From the NCBI GenBank assembly GCA_040954595.2, contig CM082594.2, positions 11,408,001 through 11,472,000 on the forward strand: DNA of 64,000 nucleotides, written 5' to 3'. A program made the position numbers and the translations under genes. Below are positions 27,871-38,678 of the stretch, one piece after another; position 1 is the stretch's first letter, and each line of letters begins with the position of its first letter. Below the pieces are notes generated by a model. That model searched no databases and had not been told where the DNA came from. It saw only the letters and a list, made by a program, of their open reading frames with translations. Source of the stretch: Balanoglossus misakiensis (Eukaryota > Hemichordata).

Positions 27871-29999
27871 CTACTGTGACATGACTGTCTTGACAAAATC
27901 TGTAAGAAAAGATAAAGTTCAAGTGAATTTTTTTGTACACGAAACTACGAATCAGTTTACTTGCTACCAAGACATCCAACTGTTAGCTGGGAAAAATAAA
28001 ACCTAAACACAGCAAAAGTTTCTCTATCTCAGTTAAATGGGATTATAAGACACTGAGGCACACTGACCTTCGTAAACAATTTGACCTTGTGAATCTTCAA
28101 GACCAGCCAAGAGCTGCTCCACTTCATCATCTGACAGTCTCTCACCTTTAAAATCAAGAAATCATAATTATTATCATCATAGCGTTCCATGAATGATTGA
28201 AATACAACCTGTTCGTTGGTTGGTTGAGAGCACCAGAGCCAGCATTGTCACAATATTGTCAACAACAAAAGTTCTCACTATTCAATAAGAAGCTGTATAT
28301 GTTGACAAACCAAATAAAAAATGTTCAACTTTAATTTTGCCAGAAGTAGCCTAAGTTTCCACACAACCAATAATTTTAATAGAAAACACAAGCAAAATTC
28401 TGAACATACCAAGGGTTGTGAGAACATGACGCAACTCAGCAGAGTTTATTGTTCCGTTGCCATCCTTGTCAAAGACACGCAGCCCTTCAACAAACTCTTC
28501 AAAACGATGTTGGTCCTGGGGTGCTTGGGCAGCAAATTGCTGTACAATTGGCAGGAATTCTTCAAATGAAATGCGCCTGTCTGTGGATAAAATCAAACAA
28601 AAAATCTTTCAAAAAGGAAAAGAAGGGTAGATATGTCTTGCACATTGTCAAGTGGTTTCAGCATGTATAGAGCTACATAATAAACTCACCTCTGCCACCA
28701 AAGCTGTCTACAAGTTTCTTAATCTCCGACTGCAGAGGGTTGTATCCAAGTGCACGGATGACTTCACCGACTGCTGGGCTTTCAATCTTATTATCCCCTT
28801 TCTTGTCAAAGATGGAGAAGGTATCTCTCATTTCTGGAAGGGAGATGGAAGTAGTGTCAGAGACTCATGACCACAATTTGAGATCTGTTGACATTCTGGC
28901 CCAACATCCCTTTCACACAGACTATTCATATTACGGTAATTGATACAGACTAAACACCAGTTTGTTCATTCCAGAGATCCCATTCATGTCAGTGTGCTTG
29001 CTACGTGAATGTGTTCTCAATAGTATGACCAGCAGCCATTGTGTAAACCACACAATGTTTACATATCTGCGTTTACAATATTTACAAACATAGCTGACCT
29101 ATTTCAGCCCAAGCAAGGCCAACCATCAATTTGTCAGAAAACATCCGATCTCACCACTCACACAATCTGCTCCCTATCAAGAATGCAACTTAGGTACAGA
29201 TTACATTGTTCTTCCTTATTTGGTAGAGTGGGGGGGGGGGGTCAGTTTTGATGGGGTCAGTTTGCAGGTCAATACACCCACTGATTCAGTTTCACAACTA
29301 ACAGACATGAAACTGACTGGAGTTTGCATTGGAACCAGACACCGAGGATGGACTAAAACTTACATCTAGAAAAAGTCATGCCCCTGCCATGGTGTACATG
29401 TACTTTCAGGTCACACTGACCTCACATATCACTAGTCCATGTAGCACTTTTCCACTTTGAAACTTGGCCCACTTTTTAAACTACAATTATTGAAGAAACA
29501 TACACGCTGCTGACATGTAAAGAGTGTCCTTTCCTAGATGAAAGGGATTATAATGCACGGATGTAAAGTATAAACACAAGTTGTGGTCACTGCCGGGCAC
29601 TCCCTGTGTTATGCTTACTAACAGGAAAGGTCGAGGAACGTTCTCAGTCGATGAGTCATAACCTGGGGTAACCGCCGCTAGAGCTCAACTCTAAAATCGA
29701 GCTCGATAGACTATCAGGGAATCATACACTAAAACACTGTGTTAGCTAGGGCGAAACTTGATTTCCTAAGCGATTTTCAATCGAATAATAATCTGAAAAG
29801 GCCGCCCTGCCCTTCTCAAAACTTCGATCATTCAAAGCTACTGTACTAATGACTGACTGTCAACTTACCAGCGATCTGATCTTCGGAGAGGTGAGACTGT
29901 AATGTGAAATAAAGAGAGAGGAATGGGTTAATATTTCATCGTTTTGGAAGAAACCACCGAATATCAAAATCTTGACAATTAACAGCAAATACTCACCAT
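27871..29999 (-). CDS. MYL1/3/4/6-like: essential (alkali) myosin light chain, copy B
   Basis: Essential myosin light chain. Six exons: 29997-29999 (ATG only), 29869-29896, 28690-28833, 28410-28580, 28068-28145, 27871-27899. They sum to 453 nt (150 aa). It starts [20 protein letters not shown] and carries [26 protein letters not shown] and [11 protein letters not shown]. It ends [12 protein letters not shown], which is the usual light-chain C-terminus. EF-hand loop 3 ([12 protein letters not shown]) has a full canonical ligand set, unlike vertebrate striated-muscle essential chains; loops 1, 2 and 4 are degenerate. Intron positions and phases are identical to copy A except for one codon in exon 3 and one in exon 4. 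The general look is closer to non-muscle/smooth MYL6. That assignment is inference. Confidence 0.92.
28834..29868. other. light-chain B intron 2
   Basis: Intron of about 1 kb with a G(12) run at 29230-29241. No other feature recognised. Confidence 0.55.
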
Positions 30000-31384
30000 T
30001 TTGACAGCGTTCTGTTCACAGAGGTGTGGTACAACTGCAGCAGTAGTGGCTAACCTTGCTACTTCCGGAAATGACTATCCCTTTTGGTAGTTTGTTGGTT
30101 GTTTCCTCAACACGCCACGCCCGCTTATAGCGCCTCCTATAGACTAACCTTCAGTGATTCATTTGTTTTTAACTTTTTAACGATTTCTTTGAATAATTGA
30201 AATTTGAATGACCAGTTCTTGTCTTGATTGACATCATTAACAGAAAATAAACCTAAACAGGATTTTTGTTGAAATAAAAATGACACAACCGCAAATAATT
30301 TCAACTAAAACAGAAAGCAATTTATTTCTGTTAAAAAAGAAAGGCTTATACAAAAGGAGGATTTCTTGGAAAGTGCAACTTTTTACAGAGGTAAAACAAC
30401 GTACAGAATCACATTGTTGTTTATTTCGCTTAAGCAGTGTTTGCCGTGGTAACTGTTGCGCGAATATGGTTGCCATGGGAACAAAAACCAACCTTTTCGG
30501 CTTAGAAACAAGAAATAGAGTGGAAAAATAGAAGGGGGAAAAGAATAGAAGCAAGAAATATGAAGGAAGTAGATTAGACAAGAAAGTGAGAGACAATCAA
30601 AATGAGATGCAGAAACAGACGAGAAAAGAAAGAGGACATGAAGAAAAGGAAGCAAGAAAGAAAAGAATTTCAAGTTCATCATTGGCACCAAAGAAATTGG
30701 AAGATTCCTGTTCTCATGAGCAAAGCAACAGATAATACCTTAGTTTCCCAATGTGTTTTGTCAGTAGAAAATACAAACGGCAAATGTAGAATAAAAAATA
30801 TTTCTGAAAAGAACACAACTATTCTAACAGCTACATTCAAATGTTAAATACAAAATACAAGTCATGTGAATAATTAATAATGATCGGTTTGTTCGTTTAC
30901 ATGAGGTCAAAGTTCAGAGTTCAATGTTTAACATCCAAAGGGCAGACACTGAGCAGATTTAACAAAAAAATTGCACATTGAAAATACACTACACCCTTAT
31001 CCTGACTGCGTCTTGTGGAGATGTGTGTCAGAATGCACAGGTGCACCAAACACACAGAAAGTCTTGGATGGTCTGGACAATTTTGAGCTGCTGAAAGTTC
31101 AAATGTGAAAGGTCATGCTCGGCTGGGTCAGACTGAGTATTTTGTATGCAACATATTCTGCTAATGTCTTCACTCTCTTAAAAAAAACAAGTCAAGTTTT
31201 GATTTTTGTACACAATTTTTTGTGGTCTTTTCATGTTAAGATTAAATATTAACAGATACTCATGGGTGAGTTGGTTTGAGATTTTGTTTGGTGGTCAGCG
31301 ATGCTTTCAAGATGTTGCCAGGGTAGTGGATGAGTTCTGTCCGTTGTCATGGTTGCAGATGATTGCTGTGAACACTGAAGAAAT
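30000..31384. other. spacer between light-chain genes B and C
   Basis: The gene B promoter should lie just above 30000. An X-box-like palindrome GTTGCCATGGGAAC is at 30469-30482. AATAAA signals in minus-strand sense at 30321-30326 and 30420-30425 could end the longer gene C transcript. Purine-rich DNA at 30530-30680 opens chance frames on both strands. Confidence 0.4.
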
Positions 31385-31425
31385 TTAATTGTAGTTTGGT
31401 AAGGTCATGATGTGGTTACACCAAT
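31385..31425 (-). CDS. light-chain C, distal alternative terminal exon (6b)
   Basis: Follows a textbook acceptor (ctttttttccccacag). Joined in phase 1 to exon 5 (32797-32874) it replaces the C-terminus with DWCNHIMTLPNYN and a stop, giving a 154-aa isoform. The aromatic-hydrophobic spacing (xWxxHIM) parallels the helix coded by exon 6a (xWLAHVL) and by the last exons of copies A and B (xFVxxI/V). This supports real coding function. Confidence 0.65.
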
Positions 31426-31757
31426 CTGTGGGGAAAAAAAGATAAAGGCAGTTCAGTTTCTGATTTTTAGATGACCCAACTGCCAATGTTGCCATTACAC
31501 AATTAGGAGCTGAAATATTTCAGCAATAACATTTCTTTTGTAAAAACAGAACTCTCAGTCTCCAAAGGAAATGACTTTCTGATATCAAACTGGGTAAGTA
31601 TGGATTCACCTCTTCTAAGCTCTAAAGCCTAATTATGATGGCGACAAAATTGGCAATGAGTCAGACAAAAGTTCTGAAATTAGAGAATAGTAATGGACTG
31701 TTATGATGTGATTGATAAACGAACACATATGTCAATAAAAACAAATAAATATACACC

Positions 31758-31784
31758 AATAAATAAATAAATAAATAAATAAAT
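31758..31784. repeat. (AAAT)n microsatellite
   Basis: About seven AAAT units between the alternative terminal exons 6a and 6b of light-chain gene C. Confidence 0.8.
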
Positions 31785-32315
31785 GAGTGAGTGAAAATAG
31801 GTGAAGAGAAAGAATTTTGAGTGTGAGTGGTACTTATTAACTGACTTCACAACCAATGTGCACAAATATGTACAAACATGTGCATATATATTGTCCTTCA
31901 TGATCTCTCACATTTGACATTGTGTCGTACGAAAATGAGATTTCTGGATTTTCCACAGCGCTGGCTATGGGCATTTCAATTTCTTTTAGAGAGGCCCTCT
32001 TTGCAATACTGTATATACGTGTATACTGATATAAAACTGATGATTTGTGACACAATTTAAACATTTTGTGAAATTTATGACACACAAGAGCAGCAACTAG
32101 TACGTGAGATACAAATGAGATTGTGAGTGACACTGAAATGTCAATCAAGGTAAAAACAAAGAAAAAGACAAGAGATTAGCTTAAAAGAGCATGCATAATT
32201 TACATCAAAAAATGATGTCAGTATAGATCATGATATAAAAAGAAGGAATGAGTTTCGATTAGCACAAAAAAATAAGTTGAAAGTAGAATTTTGAAATTTG
32301 ACTAGTTTACCAATT

Positions 32316-35300
32316 TTAATAGTCATATGTTGGGGGTTTCAGGACGTGTGCTAACCATTCTGTGAAGAAAAAACAAACCATCGAAGAGTTTGTTGTCATT
32401 AAATGCAATTTAACAAGCCACTTTGGATCTAGAAGTGGGAAAAATGTTTTATCATTTCTCAATGTGTTCTGTCTCACTTAGGGTAACTGGAAAGAATAAC
32501 GACATGTTATACATTTGTAGTACTAGAACAAATTATCCTGTCAATAATCTGACTCAATGAATATCTCATCAGATGACATTGATGTTTTTCAAATACATTG
32601 CATTAATCAAATGTTTGGCATGGGCACGATCTTTAATATAAAACTTTCAAATACATTCCAGTGACGTAGTCAAGCAGACGCCATGACCTTGCCTGAAGAA
32701 GGGTCACTCCGTGAGGAGAGCGCCCTCAAGCAACGAATCCCTAAATGTACAAAATAACGGGGTATGTAAATGACGGATTAAAAAGAAAATATTTACCTTC
32801 ATAAGTTACATTGCCTTGTGGATCCTCGAAGCCAGTCAATACCGCCTCCACTTCATCTTCTGTCAATCTCTCACCTGAAACAACGAAGTACAGTACATAT
32901 TACAGCGCGAAACAAGACGAAAATAAACGGACGAATCAATAAAAGAAAGGAGATCTGCCGTTGGTCAAATGTTTAGGAAAAGTACGCTTACCTAGTGTGG
33001 AAAGTACATGTCTCAATTCAGCCGAGCTGATTTCACCGTTGTTTTCTTTATCGAACACTTTCAAACCCTCAAGATAGTCGTCGATTGTACCCTGATCTTT
33101 GCTTTTTGCTGCATCGTTGTACATTGGAAAAAACTCATCAAAACTAAATCGGTGATCTGAAAAAGGAGATAGATACATATATACATGTAATAGGAAGTAC
33201 AATATTCTCTCTCTCTCTCTCGCTCCATCTTTCTCCCTCCCTCTCTTTCTGTCTGCCCCCTTCTCCTCTCCCACTCCCCTCACAATACTCACTCGGTTCT
33301 TTGCCGTCCGTGATTTTCTTGACCGTTTCTAGGGTTGGATTAAGATTACAGGCGCGAAGACAGTCTCCAATCTGATTGCAGGCTACCTTGCTATCTCCTT
33401 TTCTGTCGAACAGGGAGAAGGTATCCTTGATATCTGAGAAAGAAAATAGACAAGAAAGTTGAAGTAAATGAGTCAACACAAATTATGCAATGTTATTGAG
33501 AGGAGACAGCACCAGAGAATACCGCGTAAGTATAGACGTCGCCGTACTCTACATCAGAATTTAATCAGATTGATAATTATTATTCCAAACGCAAAATTAT
33601 ACGCTGACTGACTAAAATGTTATCGAATGCCTGTGCCTTGACCTGTCGACCCAAAGCCTGCACTATGAAGGCTAAAGGTCGTGTACCATACTTCAAATAC
33701 CGTAGTGTCATTTTTCAAATTCATCACACCACAGACCAACGTGAGTCTATAATTATTAAACGTTGCATTTCTAAGTCTATTTTTCCTGAGATAGCAGATT
33801 TGAGCCACGATAATTTAGTTCAAAGGGTTAAATTTCGTCGGGAACTTGTTGACTATGAGTGTTAAATAAAAATATTTAAATTTTAAACTAAAGAAACTGC
33901 GTCTTAAGGAAGTAAGTTACATGATTCCATTCGAAAAAAACGTCTTGCACATTAAAGGGGAACAAACACGTGATACAGTTGTAAAGATTTATATTCCGAA
34001 AATTTGTGGTATGCAGACTATTCGCGCAAACCCCGACAATGTTCATATCTTGCAAATACAGCTTTTAAAATTTACTAATAATCGCATAAAATAACTTGAA
34101 CCAAGACTTAACACTGACTGTTTCTATTAAGCGCAAACTCCCTGCAGTCTCGATTTACTAACTACACTATAATATACATGTACCTACAATATGTACTATT
34201 AAAACCATGATGATTTAAGTGCAATTATGAATTTCTGCAACCATGGCGACAAAGCGACAATCGACATACACCAATTATGCAAACTACGGAATTAAATAAA
34301 GGTTAATAATTTGGTTGTACAACAAGCTACTTGTCCTTGAAGACGCTGCCGTTGCTTTAGTTAATTTTCAGTGTATTTTTTTATAATTTCGAAGTTGTTG
34401 TCTTGTTGACATCACTTGAACTTATTAAGATGATACCCAAGAAGCAGAGCGAACTATCATGGACATATTTGGGCATAAGTAACTGGAGAAGCTGTCGGGT
34501 CGCGAGACTGCCTAGCTTGCCAAACATTATCATCTCTCAGCGGCATCTCAAATATTGGACGGTTTCCAACACAAGTGGTGGGTTCGGTGCAGATAGGATA
34601 ATTTAAATGTCGGGCGAGTTGTTGTGTACGATACGATTCCTTTGAAGATAGAGGACTTATCGCGAGTGTCATTGAATATTCTCGGCCAACACTAAGCTTT
34701 CCATGTCTAACTTGCGGTGGCTACTCTAAATCTCGAGCAGTGATTTACGGGGACAAAAAGAACTTTACTCTAAATAAAGATCGCTGCATTTGTATATATA
34801 ATTCACCAGCATCGAAACAAGTGCCTGGAAGGCCCAGAGAAGTTGACAATGTCCCCCGTCTGCGAACCACTGAAACTTTGCGTTAACGTTCCTCCAAATG
34901 TTGGTCCGCGAAGCGTTCTAAATTTAATTTCAGCCTTCGCCTTTGAACGATCCAAAATTGTGTGGGTCAACGGCAAGAATTTTAGGTCTGTTAAGTTTTC
35001 AGTTGTACGATGCCCGGTCGACATATGCACATTCCAGGAATATATCTTTTTTTTACGTATTTACAGTTCAATTTTGGAATGACAACTGTAATTGAATTAA
35101 ATCATAAAATGTGCTTAAAGTTCACAAAAATCTGAATGTTTTTGAAGTTGAAAAAAAAGTTAGCGGATTGTGCTTTGCCATGGCAGATTGAAGGTCACTA
35201 AATGAAAGGCTGACTCCAAATGCTTCGAAGTCCCTGGAAAGTTTTCTGTCAAAAGGAAATAATAAAATATATACTCACCATCGATCTCTTCTTGGCTGAG

Positions 35301-35430
35301 ATTGTGAGACGCCGACTGAATAATCAAAAGACAGACACATCATTGTTAGACTTGGGCATTTTCAAACCAAACTCACACAAAGTCAGGGTTACAAGAAAGA
35401 TATGAGAGACGGGGTGGTTTTTCTTACCAT
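32316..35430 (-). CDS. MYL1/3/4/6-like: essential (alkali) myosin light chain, copy C (muscle-type)
   Basis: Essential myosin light chain closest in look to striated-muscle forms (SLFDRKGDSKV, KSKDQGTIDDYLEGLKVFDK). Exons: 35428-35430 (ATG only), 35279-35315, 33293-33433, 32992-33156, 32797-32874, and terminal exon 6a 32316-32359. They sum to 468 nt (155 aa). The end GNVTYEEWLAHVLKPPTYDY differs from the usual FVKxVMS ending. The acceptor of 6a (gttttttcttcacag) is strong, and a second terminal exon (6b, 31385-31425) also fits. Loop 3 (DKENNGEISSAE) has Glu at position 3, as in vertebrate muscle chains. The N-terminus is three residues longer than in B (MSASHNLSQEEID). No Ala/Pro-rich N-terminal extension is seen. 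Confidence 0.9.
33205..33221. repeat. (CT)n tract
   Basis: Short CT run followed by more pyrimidine-rich DNA to about 33280, in the intron between exons 3 and 4 of light-chain gene C. Confidence 0.7.
33434..35278. other. light-chain C intron 2
   Basis: Intron of 1.85 kb. It contains a plus-strand 82-codon open frame (33617-33865) whose stop overlaps an AATAAA signal. It resembles no family I know and is discussed as a finding. Nothing else recognised. Confidence 0.45.
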
Positions 35431-38200
35431 TTTTGCAGCTTGGTGAGAGTTCCTACGTTCCTTGGCTGGCTAAGAGGAGTCTGCGCAAGGGATGTTGGGT
35501 TGAAATGAACTAAACGCCTGGCAAGGAATGTCTGGAATTCGGAGAGGTTTGATGATGCCTCGTTTTGGATTGATGCAGCGGAGAGACGTCACTGCTGCGT
35601 GTCAATGATGAGTTGGAGGGGGGGGGGGGTTGTTTCGGAGAGTGCGCGCAGCCTGTGCGCAGCCACATTGCAGACAATCCTGAGATGCGTATACCGACTA
35701 ATTAGAATCACGTGTGCATGTGACTATACGTCAAGGGAATTTCAAGTTCACATGGGAGGGAGAATTCCAATGCCAACTTATCTTCCCCACTGCCAATAAT
35801 ATTCAAAAAGTTAAAAGTTCTCCGTAATTCAAAAAGTTGTTTAAAACGATAATTTTTAACAATATGCCCAACTATTCGCGTTGGTATTCACCAACTTGCA
35901 GTATTCAGAAGTTCAGAAGTAATTGTATACACGTAGAATACGTAGCCATTGAAATCTGAGACGCGCCACTTGCAATGCGCGGAGCACGCCAGGCACGCGT
36001 AGTATCTTGAGGTATGCCTACAGGCGACGCGACGTGACGCGTTCTGTCCAATATTTATATGAATATTTCCTCCAGACAGATGTTGCAAGGCTAAGCCCTG
36101 ACTCCGCTAATATCGTCTGTCTATCTCAAGGGCGTTTTTCTCTTTAATAGCAGCAAGTCACAGCTATCACTCCATAAACAGTTTATTCCAAGCACTGAAG
36201 GTCTTGATGACGGCATTCAGAGAGGCACCCCCGGGGCGCTCAATTGCACAGTCACCAAACCTTGTCTCGCGACGACAAAAAATTATGAACAAACAAAACC
36301 AGTGAACAAGTTACTTTTTAAATATTACCTAGACCCATGACAAGTTTTGTTATGAAATGCAGTGACTACTTCGGGAACACATCGGAGCTACACAAGAAAG
36401 TGCAATAGACATTAGAAACTCTCTCTTTATATTATCACCATTGCGTACCTCACCCACTTCAAGAACGTATCCAGCACTATATCGCAGCCAGTTGTCGGGG
36501 TTCTCGCAAGTGGCCAGAAAATCAATAAAAAAAGACTACTGTATTTTTTTCAGTCCATAATAATTTAATTCATTTATACATTGCACACAAAATAAATTCA
36601 TGGGTATTTCCTCAGATTTTTATAGTTGGGGGGACAGACACCCTGTATGACTGGCAGAACATTTTTCACCTACCACTACCTACACACTACTGTCCTACTA
36701 CTTTCACAGACTGCGAGGTATACTTCAGGGTTTTCAAAGGGGCTTCTGGGTTAAAAATGTTACGTAGAAGATACAGTTGAAGACATGCCACCATGGTAAC
36801 ATGTCACCATGGTAACAGTGCCTCCAACGTTAGCTGAACTGGTAATGGTTTACGTCGGAAATATCACAATCTGAACCAAAGATGGCGCTGTTCACGATAT
36901 GCTGACATGAAAAAAAAAATGTATCATTTTTTCTGCATGTTTGTTCGAATTTTTGAGTTCTGGATAATTCAATAATTTATTACAATGCTACCAGAGTGAC
37001 AGAGAAACGTTTTTCTCCAATTTTTGAGAGCTGACACGGTGAGGCGCTTCGCTTAAGTTCAGATGTTGAAGATTTCCCCAAGAGTGAACAACATTTGAAG
37101 ACAAACAACGGAAGGTGGTAATTCTACGTCAGCTGGCATGGAGGGGGCAAAACTCAAGTTCTGAGACAAACTCCCAGCAACAAGAAAGGAACCTCTAGAA
37201 TATTGCATATGTATCACCTATCAGATATTTTTTTGTTCTTCAATCACAAAATTGATACTTGCTCTGCAAAAATAATCAACCATTTACGAGTGTTCTCATC
37301 TTTCTGAAAAGTTTCTTACTCTAGCGAATTACAAGCTGGGAAAGATCTCTATGAATTTGTTTGCAACGTTGCATACAATTGGTTTCTGGAAGGATTTTTT
37401 TTTACATACAAAGGGATTTATTTTTTTCTTGACAGTACATGAAAAAGATGACTATAAACAGGTGCCTCTAAATGAATGCACAGTACAAGGAGTGATCACT
37501 TATTACGTACAAAAAAAAGCAATTCATTTACATTGAAGAAGCTATAGTGACTGATGAGTGAATTTTTTTTTCTTGTGTGAACACAACAAGTTGACATCTC
37601 TATATACGGAAACAATTAAATCACTTTGAAATGTTAACGATTTGGAGATACCAAAAACAACCAGAGTTAGCACAAAGGAATTGCGGAAAGCTCCTGAATA
37701 TACACATTGTGGGGAAAAAAACAAACCATTTTTGGCACACACTGTACAAAACGTTTAGCAACGCAACAGTCTTGGTTACCATGGTTACCTGATAATATCC
37801 ACTGGCAGTGTTTTCTCAAGTTTAAAAAATAAAACATGTAGGGAAAGAAATGGTGTCATTGGCAACACTATGGGACAGGACGAAAGACACGATAAAAATA
37901 ATGTACTCTCTGACCAAAAAACGTCTACAACCACACCGGACATTCTACGTTCTAGAAACAAACATGAGACATGGCAACAGATTGTGAAGATAGTCAGCTG
38001 CAAAAAAAGGCTTATGTGTAGTGACCTTTCAAAACTTGAGGTCATTGTCATAGAAACCTGGATGTCATTGCCCCTTTGTTATGTGGACCATATTTCTTGA
38101 AATCACTGCTGGCCATGGAATCAATAAACAGGTTTGTTCATACTCAATGATCATTTTTTGTCTAGGCTAAAATATTCTTATTCAAGAATTTGCAGTTTTG
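35431..38200. other. light-chain C promoter and intergenic DNA
   Basis: Light-chain C promoter DNA should lie just above 35431. A G(12) run lies at 35618-35629. Paired X-box-like motifs (CACCATGGTAAC) are at 36787-36800 and 36803-36816, and another (GTTACCATGGTTAC) is at 37775-37788. No coding exon is seen. Part may be distal 3' UTR of the R3HDM gene. Confidence 0.4.
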
Positions 38201-38209
38201 TAAATGGTC

Positions 38210-38669
38210 TAGTCTCGGTTACCCAGACGCCTTTGCTTCTTCCGATGCTCTCCAGAAAAAGGGTCTGGGGAAATGCTATTGAAAGCTTTGTAAAACAAAA
38301 TGGCCGATGTCAGGATTTTGATCATCGCCTGATTGGCTGAGCTGTCAGTATGACCCGGGTCACTGACTCTCGACAATGTGTGATTATTTGTCGTATCTTC
38401 ATATCAAGAGACCGGTACTTGTTGGTTGATGCGAAAGGCAAAAGGCGTCCTCTGTTAGCATTGTTGGAGAAATTATATGAAATATCTTTGGTAGACGATT
38501 GTCAAAACTATTGCAGTGACCCGGGTCATACAGACAGCTCAGCCAATCAGGCGATGATCAAAATCCTGACATCGGCCATTTTGTTTTACAAAGCTTTCAA
38601 TAGCATTTCCCCAGACCCTTTTTCTGGAGAGCATCGGAAGAAGCAAAGGCGTCTGGGTAACCGAGACTA
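38210..38669. mobile_element. non-autonomous DNA transposon (MITE) with long inverted repeats
   Basis: Arms 38210-38365 and 38514-38669, each 156 bp, are inverse complements with a single mismatch. They enclose 148 bp of unique DNA. The element begins TAGTCTCGGTTACCCAGACG and ends with its inverse. Directly outside both ends is the same 9-mer, TAAATGGTC (38201-38209 and 38670-38678), a clean target-site duplication. No transposase is encoded. The 9-bp duplication and long arms fit Mutator-like or Merlin-like elements; the superfamily is inferred. The near-perfect arms point to a recent insertion. Confidence 0.88.
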
Positions 38670-38678
38670 TAAATGGTC

